From Deltaproteobacteria bacterium (GTDB lineage: Bacteria > Desulfobacterota > Desulfobacteria > Desulfobacterales > Desulfatirhabdiaceae): a DNA stretch of 50,621 nt. Location of the stretch: assembly GCA_016219185.1 (NCBI GenBank), contig JACRBZ010000075.1:1-50621 (forward strand), in the 5' to 3' direction. The notes beneath the pieces were generated by a model. The model was not told the origin of the DNA. It did no database searches and worked only from the letters and a program-made list of their open reading frames with translations. Within the stretch, counting starts at the first letter, position 1; every line of letters begins with the position of its first letter. This document shows, one piece after another, positions 1 through 7,838 of this stretch. Both the position numbers and the translations under genes were made by a program.

Positions 1-176
1 CATGTTACTCCAGCAAATCGGGATGGAGCACATTGCCGCTGGAACTTGACTTATTGCTTAAATATAAATGTAGTCTCAGAAAAATAAAGCATAACTAATT
101 GATATTAAAATAAATATGAATTACTTTCCGGAATATGGGTTATATTCAAAAGTTTCCGACAACCATGAAAGGATAA
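1..176. other. Intergenic stretch at window edge, no gene seen
   Basis: The segment is AT-rich and stop-dense, and I see no convincing coding frame or RNA. It ends just before the open frame of the small Cys-rich protein gene. A purine-rich AAGG near 168-172 could serve as a ribosome binding site for the ATG at 184. Confidence 0.4.
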
Positions 177-323
177 CGAGGGTATGTCCAACTTCAGTCA
201 GACAAGTCAAAATTTAGCTTTTTTATAATCACTCTGCAATCTTGTTTTGAATTTACGCCGGAGTGGTACCGAAAAGGTGAGGTTCGCCCGATTGTTGCTG
301 AGTATTATTGGAAACTTCGTTCA

Positions 324-620
324 GTGATAAAGGAGCAAGGTCATCTTTGTTCCTGCCTGATACGATGCCGCCAGTGCGGAATCTTTTTTCTGACCCATCC
401 CCGAAATGCGCGCCACAATGACATTGGTTGTCCTTTTGGCTGTCGCCAAGCCCATCGTAGAGAAAACAGCACAAAAAGAAGTCGTGAATATTATCAAAGT
501 TCCGAGGGGAAACAAAAGAAGAAGGAGATTAACGCCCACCGTAACGGCCAGGGCAAGGTATCGTCCCATATAGCAGTCTTTCCAGCGATGCGGCCACCGG
601 CATTGCAGAGACAGCGTTGA
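324..620 (+). CDS. Small Cys-rich (zinc-finger-like) protein; 5' part possibly frameshifted
   Basis: The translated frame carries CRQCG (residues 15-19 from the GTG at 324) and CPFGC (36-40), then a basic stretch with SREYYQSSEGKQKKK near 53-67. The C-x2-C plus C-x3-C pattern suggests a zinc-binding fold. I recall similar small uncharacterised proteins in deltaproteobacteria but can assign no function. The frame stays open upstream to 177 and reads protein-like (FTPEWYRKGEVRPIV), so the true start is probably upstream. The only good ATG, at 184 with an AAGG upstream, lies in another frame. One extra T in the T6 run at 219-224 would join it to this frame. The gene may therefore be a recent pseudogene, a slippage gene, or start at a rare codon. 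The coding frame on the opposite strand has no recognisable motif. Confidence 0.45.
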   Translation: MIKEQGHLCSCLIRCRQCGIFFLTHPRNARHNDIGCPFGCRQAHRRENSTKRSREYYQSSEGKQKKKEINAHRNGQGKVSSHIAVFPAMRPPALQRQR

Positions 621-829
621 TCATTTTTTACAGGTTTATACCACCTGAAATATAAGCGTGTGGTATTTTTTAAGGGGGCTATTGGATATTTGGGGGCCGC
701 TATATGGGGAACAGGTGATGGATTTGCTTGTTTTTGTAGTGGCTATCGGCGCGTTTTTCTGCAAAAAGGAAAATGTCGGGAAGCCTGATCGCCCTGGCCA
801 CCTGCTCCGGTGACCCGGCTGCATATGTT

Positions 830-1171
830 CTATTCGAAATCAACCAGCGTCTTCACGGCAGCAAGAAGCTGTGGAAGATCGGACTGGATGGTATTCCACA
901 CGATTTGCAGGTCAACCCCGAAATATTCATGGGTCAGAAGATTACGGAAATCTTTGATATCTTGCCACACAACATCCGGAAAACGGTCTTTCATCTGGTC
1001 CGGAAGCTTGCCGACCGCCTCGCCGATTATTTCAAACTCCCTGATAACGGCTGAATAGCGCATGCGTTCCCGTTCAAACTGCTCGAACGTGATCCCTTGT
1101 ACATAGGATCGAATAGATTCGCCTGAATCCAAAATATCCTGCAGGAAGAGTTGTGGCGTTCTTTTAAACAT
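830..1171 (-). CDS. hepT: HepT-like toxin (DUF86 family)
   Basis: This is a 113-residue, mostly helical HEPN-superfamily protein. Near residues 77-84 it has RNLLTHEY, matching the R-x4-H-x-Y motif of HepT ribonuclease toxins, where the Arg and His are catalytic and the Tyr is the target of AMP addition by the partner. Length fits the DUF86 family. It overlaps the upstream nucleotidyltransferase gene by 8 bases on the same strand, the usual antitoxin-toxin order. Known members cleave RNA unless adenylylated by MntA. Assignment as a toxin rests on motif and neighbour only. Confidence 0.88.
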   Translation of the reverse strand: MFKRTPQLFLQDILDSGESIRSYVQGITFEQFERERMRYSAVIREFEIIGEAVGKLPDQMKDRFPDVVWQDIKDFRNLLTHEYFGVDLQIVWNTIQSDLPQLLAAVKTLVDFE

Positions 1172-1466
1172 ACACTATCTCTTTCCGGATATTGGCGCGT
1201 ACAACCGGCTTCAAGGTGCTTTCGATGCCAAGATCGACTGTGCGGCCAAACTGCAGTTCAAGAAGACGCTTAAACCCTAAAAAATTCCTTAGATTCTTTT
1301 TCTCCGGAATCATTTCTATCGCAATATCTATATCGCTTGCTTCTTGCAGTTCATCTCGTGCGGCGCTTCCAAAAATTCCGATCCTGATAACACCATAGGA
1401 GTCAGCAAACTCTTGTTTGTGTTCTTTTAAATAACCCACAAGTTGCTCTTTGGCCAGGTATGGCAT
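1164..1466 (-). CDS. mntA: MntA-like minimal nucleotidyltransferase antitoxin
   Basis: This 100-residue protein has the DNA polymerase beta-type nucleotidyltransferase signature: GS at about residues 33-34, then ten residues, then DID, i.e. G-S-X10-D-X-D. Family members transfer AMP from ATP to the Tyr of HepT and so silence it. The ATG at 1466 is preceded by AAGGATTTAAGT, a good ribosome binding site. The gene precedes hepT with an 8-base overlap, which implies co-translation. An alternative reading as a generic minimal nucleotidyltransferase cannot be excluded, but the pairing is characteristic. Confidence 0.88.
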   Translation of the reverse strand: MPYLAKEQLVGYLKEHKQEFADSYGVIRIGIFGSAARDELQEASDIDIAIEMIPEKKNLRNFLGFKRLLELQFGRTVDLGIESTLKPVVRANIRKEIVYV

Positions 1467-1652
1467 ACTTAAATCCTTCCGATGCGATGCTTCTTAACGG
1501 GAGTATGCTGATGCATCGGCCAAATAGCAAGAACAGCAGCCATTCGGCCGCCCTTCCTTCAATCGCATAGGTAAATTAATTTTCCTGGGATGATCGGGGG
1601 CCGGGGTTACTTCTCCATCGGATGAAAAAGGGGGACTGTTGCGACAATAGAT

Positions 1653-1678
1653 CGTAAAAACAGCCATCTGTTTTTACG
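1653..1678 (-). terminator. Perfect inverted repeat, likely ssrA terminator
   Basis: CGTAAAAACAG (1653-1663) and CTGTTTTTACG (1668-1678) form an 11-bp perfect stem with a 4-base loop. It lies 20 bases beyond the 3' end of ssrA. The A-tract/U-tract arms make it usable as an intrinsic terminator in both directions. Confidence 0.6.
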
Positions 1679-1697
1679 TAAGTAATTGAAATAAAAA

Positions 1698-2047
1698 TGG
1701 TGGAGGCGGCGGGAGTTGAACCCGCGTCCGAAAACTTTCCGCTTTGACGTCTACATACATATCCTGAAATTTGATTGTCACCACTTACGGCTCCTTCAGG
1801 CTGGATCCTTAAGCAGTTATCCCGATATGAGTTTCGCTGGCTTTGAATCAGGCGTACAGAAGCCAACTATCCCGCTGTTGACGCCCTTATCGGATCCGCA
1901 GGAGTAATCCGACAGGACGGTAGCCTAAGCGGCTACAGCGTAGTTATAATCGTCTGCGATTATATTTATTCCCGTCGTTTAACGAGCAGGCAGGAGCTCG
2001 GTATGCAGCCAAAGTTTCGATATCCCCGTCGAAGCCGTTACGCCCCC
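1698..2047 (-). ncRNA. ssrA: tmRNA (ssrA)
   Basis: On the minus strand the RNA begins GGGGGC followed by GUAACGGCUUCGACGGGG and ends with a T-loop arm, CGGGUUCAACUCCCGC, and GCCUCCACCA. The 5' GGGGGC pairs with 3' GCCUCC to form the acceptor stem, and CCA is encoded. The tag reading frame occupies 1957 down to 1925 and encodes ADDYNYAVAA followed by a UAG stop, with GCA as resume codon preceded by AUAAUC. The product rescues stalled ribosomes and tags incomplete proteins for proteolysis. smpB, its protein partner, lies directly upstream on the same strand. Ends are placed from acceptor-stem pairing and are good to a base or two. Confidence 0.97.
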
Positions 2048-2131
2048 CATTTGCGGAGATGATGTTAAAGAACAAGATCTATACTAATTCTATATCAAGC
2101 CGGTGGGGTTGTCAATAGCGCGAAGGCCTGC

Positions 2132-2590
2132 CTATCTTTGCCCCCTGTCAAAATCCCGCTGCGCGTCCCGTTTTTTAATGGTTTCCCTTTTGTCATAGAG
2201 GTGTTTGCCCCTTGCCAGCGCAATCTTGACCTTGACCTTGCCATTGACAAAATAAACCTGGAGCGGGATCAGGGACAGTCCTTTTTCATTGACTTTTCCG
2301 TAAAGCTTTTCGATTTCCCGCCTGTGAAGCAGGAGTTTGCGGACCCTCAGCGGATCATGGTTTTCGTAATAGGCAAAGGCGTAAACGCCGATATGCATTT
2401 GATAGAGAAAAACCTCCCCGTTCTGAATTTTGGCATATGCGTCCTTGATATTGGCCTTGCCGTTTCTCATGGACTTGACTTCGGTGCCTTTCAGGACGAT
2501 TCCCGCCTCATACTCATCTTCGATGAAGTAATTGAACCGGGCTTTTCGGTTGTCCGCAATGATTTTTTTATGTTGAGTATCGGATTGCAT
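2132..2590 (-). CDS. smpB: SsrA-binding protein SmpB
   Basis: The 152-residue product has the full SmpB fold: an N-terminal KIIADNRKARFNYFIEDEYEAG, the EVKSMRNGKANIKDAY core, and a basic C-terminal tail with KRETIKKRDAQRDFDR that threads into the mRNA channel of the stalled ribosome. It binds tmRNA and is needed for trans-translation. Length is typical of the family. The gene sits about 85 bases upstream of ssrA on the same strand, a classical arrangement. Confidence 0.97.
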   Translation of the reverse strand: MQSDTQHKKIIADNRKARFNYFIEDEYEAGIVLKGTEVKSMRNGKANIKDAYAKIQNGEVFLYQMHIGVYAFAYYENHDPLRVRKLLLHRREIEKLYGKVNEKGLSLIPLQVYFVNGKVKVKIALARGKHLYDKRETIKKRDAQRDFDRGQR

Positions 2591-2726
2591 GGGTATCGGT
2601 GTATGGGTTCGGGCTGTTTATTCGGCAGCGGCGGATCTGTTTATTGGAAGCAACATGGATGTAATATACTCTATCGCATGTGAGAAGAGAATTCAAGAGG
2701 AAGGAATCGGGGAAAAGAAGATTAAA

Positions 2727-2827
2727 GGGGATTTTCGTGTGGGAATGCTTGAAAATCCCCCCTGGCCCCCCTTTTTCAAAAGGGGGGAATGAAGCTTTCA
2801 TGTTTTGATGCGGTTGAAAGGGTAAGG
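2727..2827. repeat. Dispersed palindromic repeat, copy A
   Basis: GGGGATTTTC (2727-2736) is exactly inverted at 2751-2760, followed by a C-tract, CTTTTTCAAAAGGGGGG, and a tail with AAGCTTTCATGTTTTGATG. The segment from about 2748 on matches 37468-37538 over both head and tail (see that entry), and the head alone recurs at 18747-18771. It lies between smpB and the LEA-type lipoprotein gene and may also act as a terminator. It encodes nothing evident and is too short to move on its own. Confidence 0.7.
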
Positions 2828-2843
2828 CTGAAAAGGAGCCCTA

Positions 2844-3446
2844 TTATTTGGGATAGGTGGCCTTGAACGCGCTGACCTTAACCAGATTGTCGGCCTTGAA
2901 TACGGCCGCGCCCTCCTTGACATGAACCGGGAAAGCGGCTTGCGATACGCCTGTCCACCATTTTTCGAGCTGGGTCATGGCATCGATTCCCTTTTCCTTC
3001 AGTTTCATGGCGCCGACCAGCATCAGGCTGAGCCTGGACTGCTCGCCGTCAAACATGGCATGGACCCGGATCTGATTGGTTTTTCCCGGTGGAATCCACT
3101 GGACATCTGTTGAGCTGAGCGAATTCAGGTCGAATTCTTCAAAGGCAACGGTAAATTTCAGGCTTTCCAGCATGACCGGAAAGGGGTTGGGATTTTCAAT
3201 GTTGAAGATAAAGGCCAGATCGAGCGGCGCGCCGTTATTTCCGGCTGTCCCCTTGGTAGGTGGCACGGGCTTGGCATAATACCACCACCCCCAGTAATGC
3301 GCCACTTCCATGGAATCCAGGGTTACGGTTGGCGCCTTAAAGTTTTGATCCGTGGGTTTTGCCGCCATTCCGGCGCAGCCGGCCAGAAATCCCAGGGCAA
3401 CCAGGATTAAAACGCAGTTGCATATCATCGCGTTACGGTGTGTCAT
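2844..3446 (-). CDS. LEA14-like (water-stress/hypersensitive-response domain) lipoprotein
   Basis: The 200-residue product begins with a signal peptide ending in LAGC (Cys near residue 24), a lipobox, so it should be acylated and membrane-anchored outside the cytoplasm. The rest resembles the LEA type 2 / WHy beta-sandwich domain, including the stretch LDLAFIFNIENPNPFPVMLE, with the family hallmark N-P-N-P-F-P. The molecular role of bacterial members is unknown. It is the last gene of the liv-type operon, 26 bases after livF on the same strand. Whether it takes part in uptake or is merely co-transcribed is open. Confidence 0.8.
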   Translation of the reverse strand: MTHRNAMICNCVLILVALGFLAGCAGMAAKPTDQNFKAPTVTLDSMEVAHYWGWWYYAKPVPPTKGTAGNNGAPLDLAFIFNIENPNPFPVMLESLKFTVAFEEFDLNSLSSTDVQWIPPGKTNQIRVHAMFDGEQSRLSLMLVGAMKLKEKGIDAMTQLEKWWTGVSQAAFPVHVKEGAAVFKADNLVKVSAFKATYPK

Positions 3447-3472
3447 GAACCCCCCTTTGTGAATTCAAGGGC

Positions 3473-4288
3473 TTAAGTAAGCCATCGTTTTCTTCGTTTA
3501 TAGTGTTTAACATCCCGAAAGCTTTTTCTTCCCCCAACATCTTTGAGGCCCAGGTAAAAATCCTTGATATCCGGATTTTGCCTGAGTTTTTCCGCGGTAT
3601 CGTCCATGACGATGCGGCCGTTTTCCATTACATACGCATGCGGGGCAACATTCAGGGCCAGTTTGGCGTTTTGCTCCACAAGCAGTATCGAAATGTGCTC
3701 TTCGTGATTAAGCCGGGTGATGATGTTGAAAATCTCATGAATCAAGAGCGGTGCCAGGCCCATCGAAGGTTCATCCAGCAGGATGAGCTTGGGGGCGGTC
3801 ATCAGGGCTCTTCCCACAACCGTCATCTGCTGCTCGCCGCCGCTGATGAATCCGGCAATTTCATTGCGCTTTTCCTTCAGTCTGGGAAAATAATGGTAAA
3901 CCATTTCAAGTCCGTCCTTGATGGACCGGCTTTCCGGTTTTCGCATATGGGCGCCGACTTTCAGGTTCTGCTCCACGGTCAGGTGCTCGAACACCCTTCG
4001 GCCCTCAATCACCTGAACGATTCCCATTTTGGCGATGTTTTCAGCCCGTAGTTTATCGATGCGCTCACCCAGAAAATCGATGGATCCGTCCGTCACCTTT
4101 CCATCTTCATGGTTGAGCAGGCCGGATACGGCTTTAAGTGTCGTGCTCTTTCCCGCGCCGTTGGCCCCCAGCAGCGCAACGATTCCCCCACGAGGCACTT
4201 CAATGGAAACGCCCTTGATCACCAGGATAACCTCGTGATACTTGACCTCGATATTGTTGATCTTCAGGATCATCTCTTCTTTTGACAA
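3473..4288 (-). CDS. livF: Branched-chain amino acid-type ABC transporter ATPase LivF
   Basis: The 271-residue ATPase has Walker A GANGAGKST (about residues 41-49), signature SGGEQQM and Walker B LILLDEPS, in the arrangement of LivF. It powers import together with LivG, LivH, LivM and the binding protein encoded upstream. A TTG start at 4288 is chosen because GGGAGG stands 8 bases upstream; an internal ATG at 4273 has poorer spacing. The C-terminal tail beyond the usual end is basic. The substrate is not shown by this subunit. Confidence 0.93.
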   Translation of the reverse strand: MSKEEMILKINNIEVKYHEVILVIKGVSIEVPRGGIVALLGANGAGKSTTLKAVSGLLNHEDGKVTDGSIDFLGERIDKLRAENIAKMGIVQVIEGRRVFEHLTVEQNLKVGAHMRKPESRSIKDGLEMVYHYFPRLKEKRNEIAGFISGGEQQMTVVGRALMTAPKLILLDEPSMGLAPLLIHEIFNIITRLNHEEHISILLVEQNAKLALNVAPHAYVMENGRIVMDDTAEKLRQNPDIKDFYLGLKDVGGRKSFRDVKHYKRRKRWLT

Positions 4289-4346
4289 GCTTCAGGCCTC
4301 CCTTGATGCTGAACCCTAACCTGGTTTGGAATCACCCATCGCATCG

Positions 4347-5576
4347 CTACCAGCCTATCCATTCGCTCTTCCATTTATCCGGCCACCGGCCTTTTAAATC
4401 CACTTCATCCATCAGCGCGAATTTTCCGCCCTTGAATTCATAGATCCTGGCCTTGCTCTGGGGCCGGTGATCCGCGGCTGAAAAAGAAACGGGCGCCAGA
4501 CCCAGTCCGATTTCAAAATCCGTCATGGTTTCAAATCCTTTTTTCAGAATGCCTTCGCCGGAAAGATCGCCTGCCTTATCCGCCCGTTTCAAGGCTTCGG
4601 CAAGGCCAAGAACATTGGCCCATGCCTGAACCGTATGGATGGTCCGTTTTTCAGGGGGAATGCCGGGATTGTATTTTTTGGCGTATTCCATGACTTTATC
4701 CATGAGCTTGACGTTTTGTCCGAAAAAAGCCCAGGGAGCGCATCCCATGGCACCCTCGGCAGCTTTTCCGGCCAGCATGACAAGGTTTTCATCGAATCCC
4801 CAGTTCTTGATGATATGGTCCGCGCCCAGCTCCAGCGCATAAGCGTCCCGAAGGGTGGCGGCCACGGACATGACGGTATTGGTGTGAAGAACGACATCCG
4901 GCTTGAATTCCTTCAAGGCCAGGATCTGGCTTTTGGTGTCAATGGCAAAAAGGGAAACATCCTGGTCCGGCCCGATATCAAAGCCCAGAATTGTGGCCTG
5001 ATCCTTGGCAGCCTTGATGGAAGCGCTGCTGAACGGAGATGCCGTCATGTAAGCGCAGGCAATGCGCGGTTTGCGTTTTCCGAAATCCGGCTTGGTCGGC
5101 CATTTTTTATCAAACCAGGCCGTGACCAGTCCCCGGGATTGGGTGGAATAATCCGTTGCAAAAAACAGGTTATAGGGAGTTTTCTTGGGATCGCAGAGAT
5201 GTCCGGAATAGGATGCCGAGACATACGGCATTTTATCCTTGGCCACTGTCGGTGCCAGGGCTTCGGTGTCTCCGGTTCCCCATCCCAGGACAGCCACGCA
5301 TTTTTTCTGCTTGAACAGGTTATACTTGGTCAGCGCTTCGGGGATCCGGTAGCCGTAATCAAACTGAAACAGCTTGATGGTCTTGCCGTTGATGCCGCCG
5401 GTGTCGTTGACATAATTAACGGCTTCGGCAAGGCCCAGTGCATAATCCTTGCCCACATCCGACGTTGCGCCGGTCATGTCGCTGAGCGCGCCGATGTTGA
5501 TTTCTTCAGCCCATGCAGCTCCTCCCGTGATTAGAATCACCGCCATCCAGAACCATACGAAAAATTTTGATTTCAT
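4347..5576 (-). CDS. ABC transporter periplasmic substrate-binding protein (LivK type)
   Basis: The 409-residue protein starts at the ATG at 5576 with a clear signal peptide, MKSKFFVWFWMAVILITGG, and AWA|EE cleavage. The mature protein opens with INIGALSDMTGATSDVGKDY, typical of the type I periplasmic binding fold (Peripla_BP_6). Known relatives bind leucine-type amino acids, urea, amides or aromatic acids. The operon also encodes an acyl-CoA ligase, so a carboxylic acid ligand such as an aromatic or fatty acid is possible. That is inference only. It lies between livM and livF. Confidence 0.92.
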   Translation of the reverse strand: MKSKFFVWFWMAVILITGGAAWAEEINIGALSDMTGATSDVGKDYALGLAEAVNYVNDTGGINGKTIKLFQFDYGYRIPEALTKYNLFKQKKCVAVLGWGTGDTEALAPTVAKDKMPYVSASYSGHLCDPKKTPYNLFFATDYSTQSRGLVTAWFDKKWPTKPDFGKRKPRIACAYMTASPFSSASIKAAKDQATILGFDIGPDQDVSLFAIDTKSQILALKEFKPDVVLHTNTVMSVAATLRDAYALELGADHIIKNWGFDENLVMLAGKAAEGAMGCAPWAFFGQNVKLMDKVMEYAKKYNPGIPPEKRTIHTVQAWANVLGLAEALKRADKAGDLSGEGILKKGFETMTDFEIGLGLAPVSFSAADHRPQSKARIYEFKGGKFALMDEVDLKGRWPDKWKSEWIGW

Positions 5577-5723
5577 AGCATCCCTCCTGTGAAAGTGTAA
5601 CCGAATAAGCGGCGTAAACAACAACGACCGCCCCTGAATCCACCCGAACATGGAAAATGTAAGGCGTGAGGCAAAACACTGCCCCCTTCCTCACTTTCAT
5701 GCAAACCGGTCATTCCCCCCTCG

Positions 5724-6824
5724 TCAGTATGAAAACGGCCAGAGATTGAAATAGTTCTTGATCTGCCACCACCGGTACGCCAGGCCATTGGGTTCAAAGA
5801 TCAGAAACACGCAGATGGCCAGCCCGAAAGTGGCTTCCTTGATAAAGAGAAAATCCATCAGGAGCTTGGGATAGATGTCTGAAAGGGGCATGACGATCAT
5901 TTGAAGGATCTCCATGACCAGCACCATAAAGAGCGCTCCGAAGATGGCGCCGTGAATGGAGCCGATGCCGCCGATCAGGATGACGCCCACCAGCCACAGG
6001 GACCAGAACCAGGGAAAATGCTCCGGGCTGATGGCGGCAAGATTGCTGATCCAGCAAGCCCCGGCAATGCCGGCGATAAATCCGGCGACAAAATAGGCCA
6101 GAAGCTTGTATTTCAACACGTTGATGCCCATGACTTCGGCAGAGATGTCATTATCGCGGATGGCGACCCAGGCCCTGCCGACCCTGGATCTGAGCAGATT
6201 GGCCATGACCGTCACGCAGACAATGATAAAAAACAGAATCATGTAATAAACCTTGACATCGTTGTCGATGACCCAGGGACCCATTTTAATCGTTCCGGGC
6301 GGCAGGGAGAAGGCCTGGCCCCGGCCGCCGATCTGACTGACATACTGGGTAATGATGAAATCAACAGTGATAAACTGGGCGGCCATGGTGGAAAGAATCA
6401 GATAAAATCCCTTGACCCTGGCCGAGGGAAGACCAAAGAGCACGCTCCAGAGGCCGGATACCACGGCCGCAGCCAGAATGCTGACCGGATAGGCAATTCC
6501 CCAGTCAATCATAAATGCCGGCCAGGGAAACTCCAGAATGAGCAGGGTGCTGGTATAGGCGCCGACCGCGATAAACGCGGCATGTCCCAGGGTGAGCTGA
6601 CCGCAGAATCCGATCAGGAGCTGTACGCCCAAAGCGCCAAGGATCGTATACCCGATCTGATTGCACACGCTGATCCAGTACATATCGGCAAACCCGGGGA
6701 TGATGACAAAAAGAAACAGCGCCAGAAGAATCATTTTTGCCTTGATAAAAGGGGTCTGCCACCAGGCATGATCCTGTGCGTACGTCTGGTGATACACTCC
6801 GCAGGGAAGAAAAGTCGTGGACAT
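5724..6824 (-). CDS. livM: ABC transporter permease LivM
   Basis: The 366-residue integral membrane protein has about eight to nine hydrophobic segments. The first, near residue 31, follows a cytoplasmic N-terminus, and GFCGQLTLGHAAFIAVGAY follows at about 89-107, the conserved LivM segment. The ATP-binding-subunit contact region GRAWVAIRDNDISAEVMGIN is present. It forms the translocation pore with LivH. It starts 3 bases after livH ends, so the two are tightly coupled. Confidence 0.94.
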   Translation of the reverse strand: MSTTFLPCGVYHQTYAQDHAWWQTPFIKAKMILLALFLFVIIPGFADMYWISVCNQIGYTILGALGVQLLIGFCGQLTLGHAAFIAVGAYTSTLLILEFPWPAFMIDWGIAYPVSILAAAVVSGLWSVLFGLPSARVKGFYLILSTMAAQFITVDFIITQYVSQIGGRGQAFSLPPGTIKMGPWVIDNDVKVYYMILFFIIVCVTVMANLLRSRVGRAWVAIRDNDISAEVMGINVLKYKLLAYFVAGFIAGIAGACWISNLAAISPEHFPWFWSLWLVGVILIGGIGSIHGAIFGALFMVLVMEILQMIVMPLSDIYPKLLMDFLFIKEATFGLAICVFLIFEPNGLAYRWWQIKNYFNLWPFSY

Positions 6825-6827
6825 GGA

Positions 6828-7712
6828 TTATACCCTTTCGATCCGTTCCCATCCCCAAAGTCCATGGGGTTTAAAGAGAAGAAAAATAGTCATGAAAACA
6901 AAAGGCGCGATTTCCTTGACCCCACCGGGGAAATACCGGTCCAGATAGGTACCGCAGAGGTTTTGCAGAATGCCGATGGTGATTCCGCCCACGATGGCGC
7001 CGGGAACCGAGTTGAGTCCGCCCAGAACCACGGCCGGTAAAACCAGAAGCCCCAGATAGCCCACGGAAATATTCAGGCCGTTGATGTTCCCCAGAAGCGT
7101 TCCCCCGACGCCGGATGCCATGAAGGCAATGGACCAGGCTGCCGCATAGACGAATCGGGCGCTGACGCCGATGGAAAGAGCCGCCATCTCGTCATCGGCC
7201 GTGGCCTGCATGGCAAGTCCCCATCGGGTGTATTTGAAAAAGCTTACAAAAATGACCAGAAGTACCATGGCCGCCACAAAGCTCCAGATGTACACCGACC
7301 CCACAACGATCGGTCCGAACCGAACGGGTTCAATAGAAAATACCGGCGGGCTGAAAACACGGGTGTCGGTTCCCCAGATAAATCCGATGGTCCCCTTGAA
7401 GAAAAAGCTGAGCCCGACCGTGACCATGATCACCGTCAATACCGGCTCGCCGATCAGTTTATCCAGAAAAATCCGCTCCGTGAGAATGCCAAGAATAAAA
7501 CCGATCACAAGGGAGATGGCCAGGGACAGCAGGAACGGCACGCCCATGGAATAAAAACTCAAGGAGGTGTAGGCACCGATCAGGGTCATTTCTCCCATGG
7601 CCAGGTTGAGGACTCCCGAGCATTTGTATATCAGCACCCATCCAAGGGCCACGAGGGCATAGATGCCGCCGACCATGATGCCGGTGACGATGGTCATCAG
7701 AAATAAGTCCAT
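6828..7712 (-). CDS. livH: ABC transporter permease LivH
   Basis: The 294-residue membrane protein has the LivH hallmark GGIYALVALGWVLIYKCSGV near its N-terminus, then NLAMGEMTLIGAY, and the LPAVVLGGLNSVPGAIVGG segment. The ATG at 7712 is chosen because AAAGGAG stands 10-12 bases upstream and the protein then begins directly with the first membrane segment; the frame is open further upstream without conserved content. It pairs with LivM to form the import channel. Confidence 0.94.
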   Translation of the reverse strand: MDLFLMTIVTGIMVGGIYALVALGWVLIYKCSGVLNLAMGEMTLIGAYTSLSFYSMGVPFLLSLAISLVIGFILGILTERIFLDKLIGEPVLTVIMVTVGLSFFFKGTIGFIWGTDTRVFSPPVFSIEPVRFGPIVVGSVYIWSFVAAMVLLVIFVSFFKYTRWGLAMQATADDEMAALSIGVSARFVYAAAWSIAFMASGVGGTLLGNINGLNISVGYLGLLVLPAVVLGGLNSVPGAIVGGITIGILQNLCGTYLDRYFPGGVKEIAPFVFMTIFLLFKPHGLWGWERIERV

Positions 7713-7838
7713 AACGCTCTGCTCCTTTACCCTGAAAACACTTTTTGGACCAGCGAATAGACGCGAATAAAAAAATGTCGTTTTCACGCTCCGGCAGGTC
7801 GGGATGTCGCGGTTTTTTGCGACTCCCCGACAATCAGT

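Noticed and set aside
1576..1866. 96-codon minus frame across the tmRNA 3' part
   Set aside because: It overlaps ssrA, whose structure and tag explain the sequence.
5901..7040. 379-codon plus-strand frame opposite livM and livH
   Set aside because: The translation is rich in Asp, Gly, His and Lys without motifs, the usual mirror of hydrophobic membrane-protein codons.
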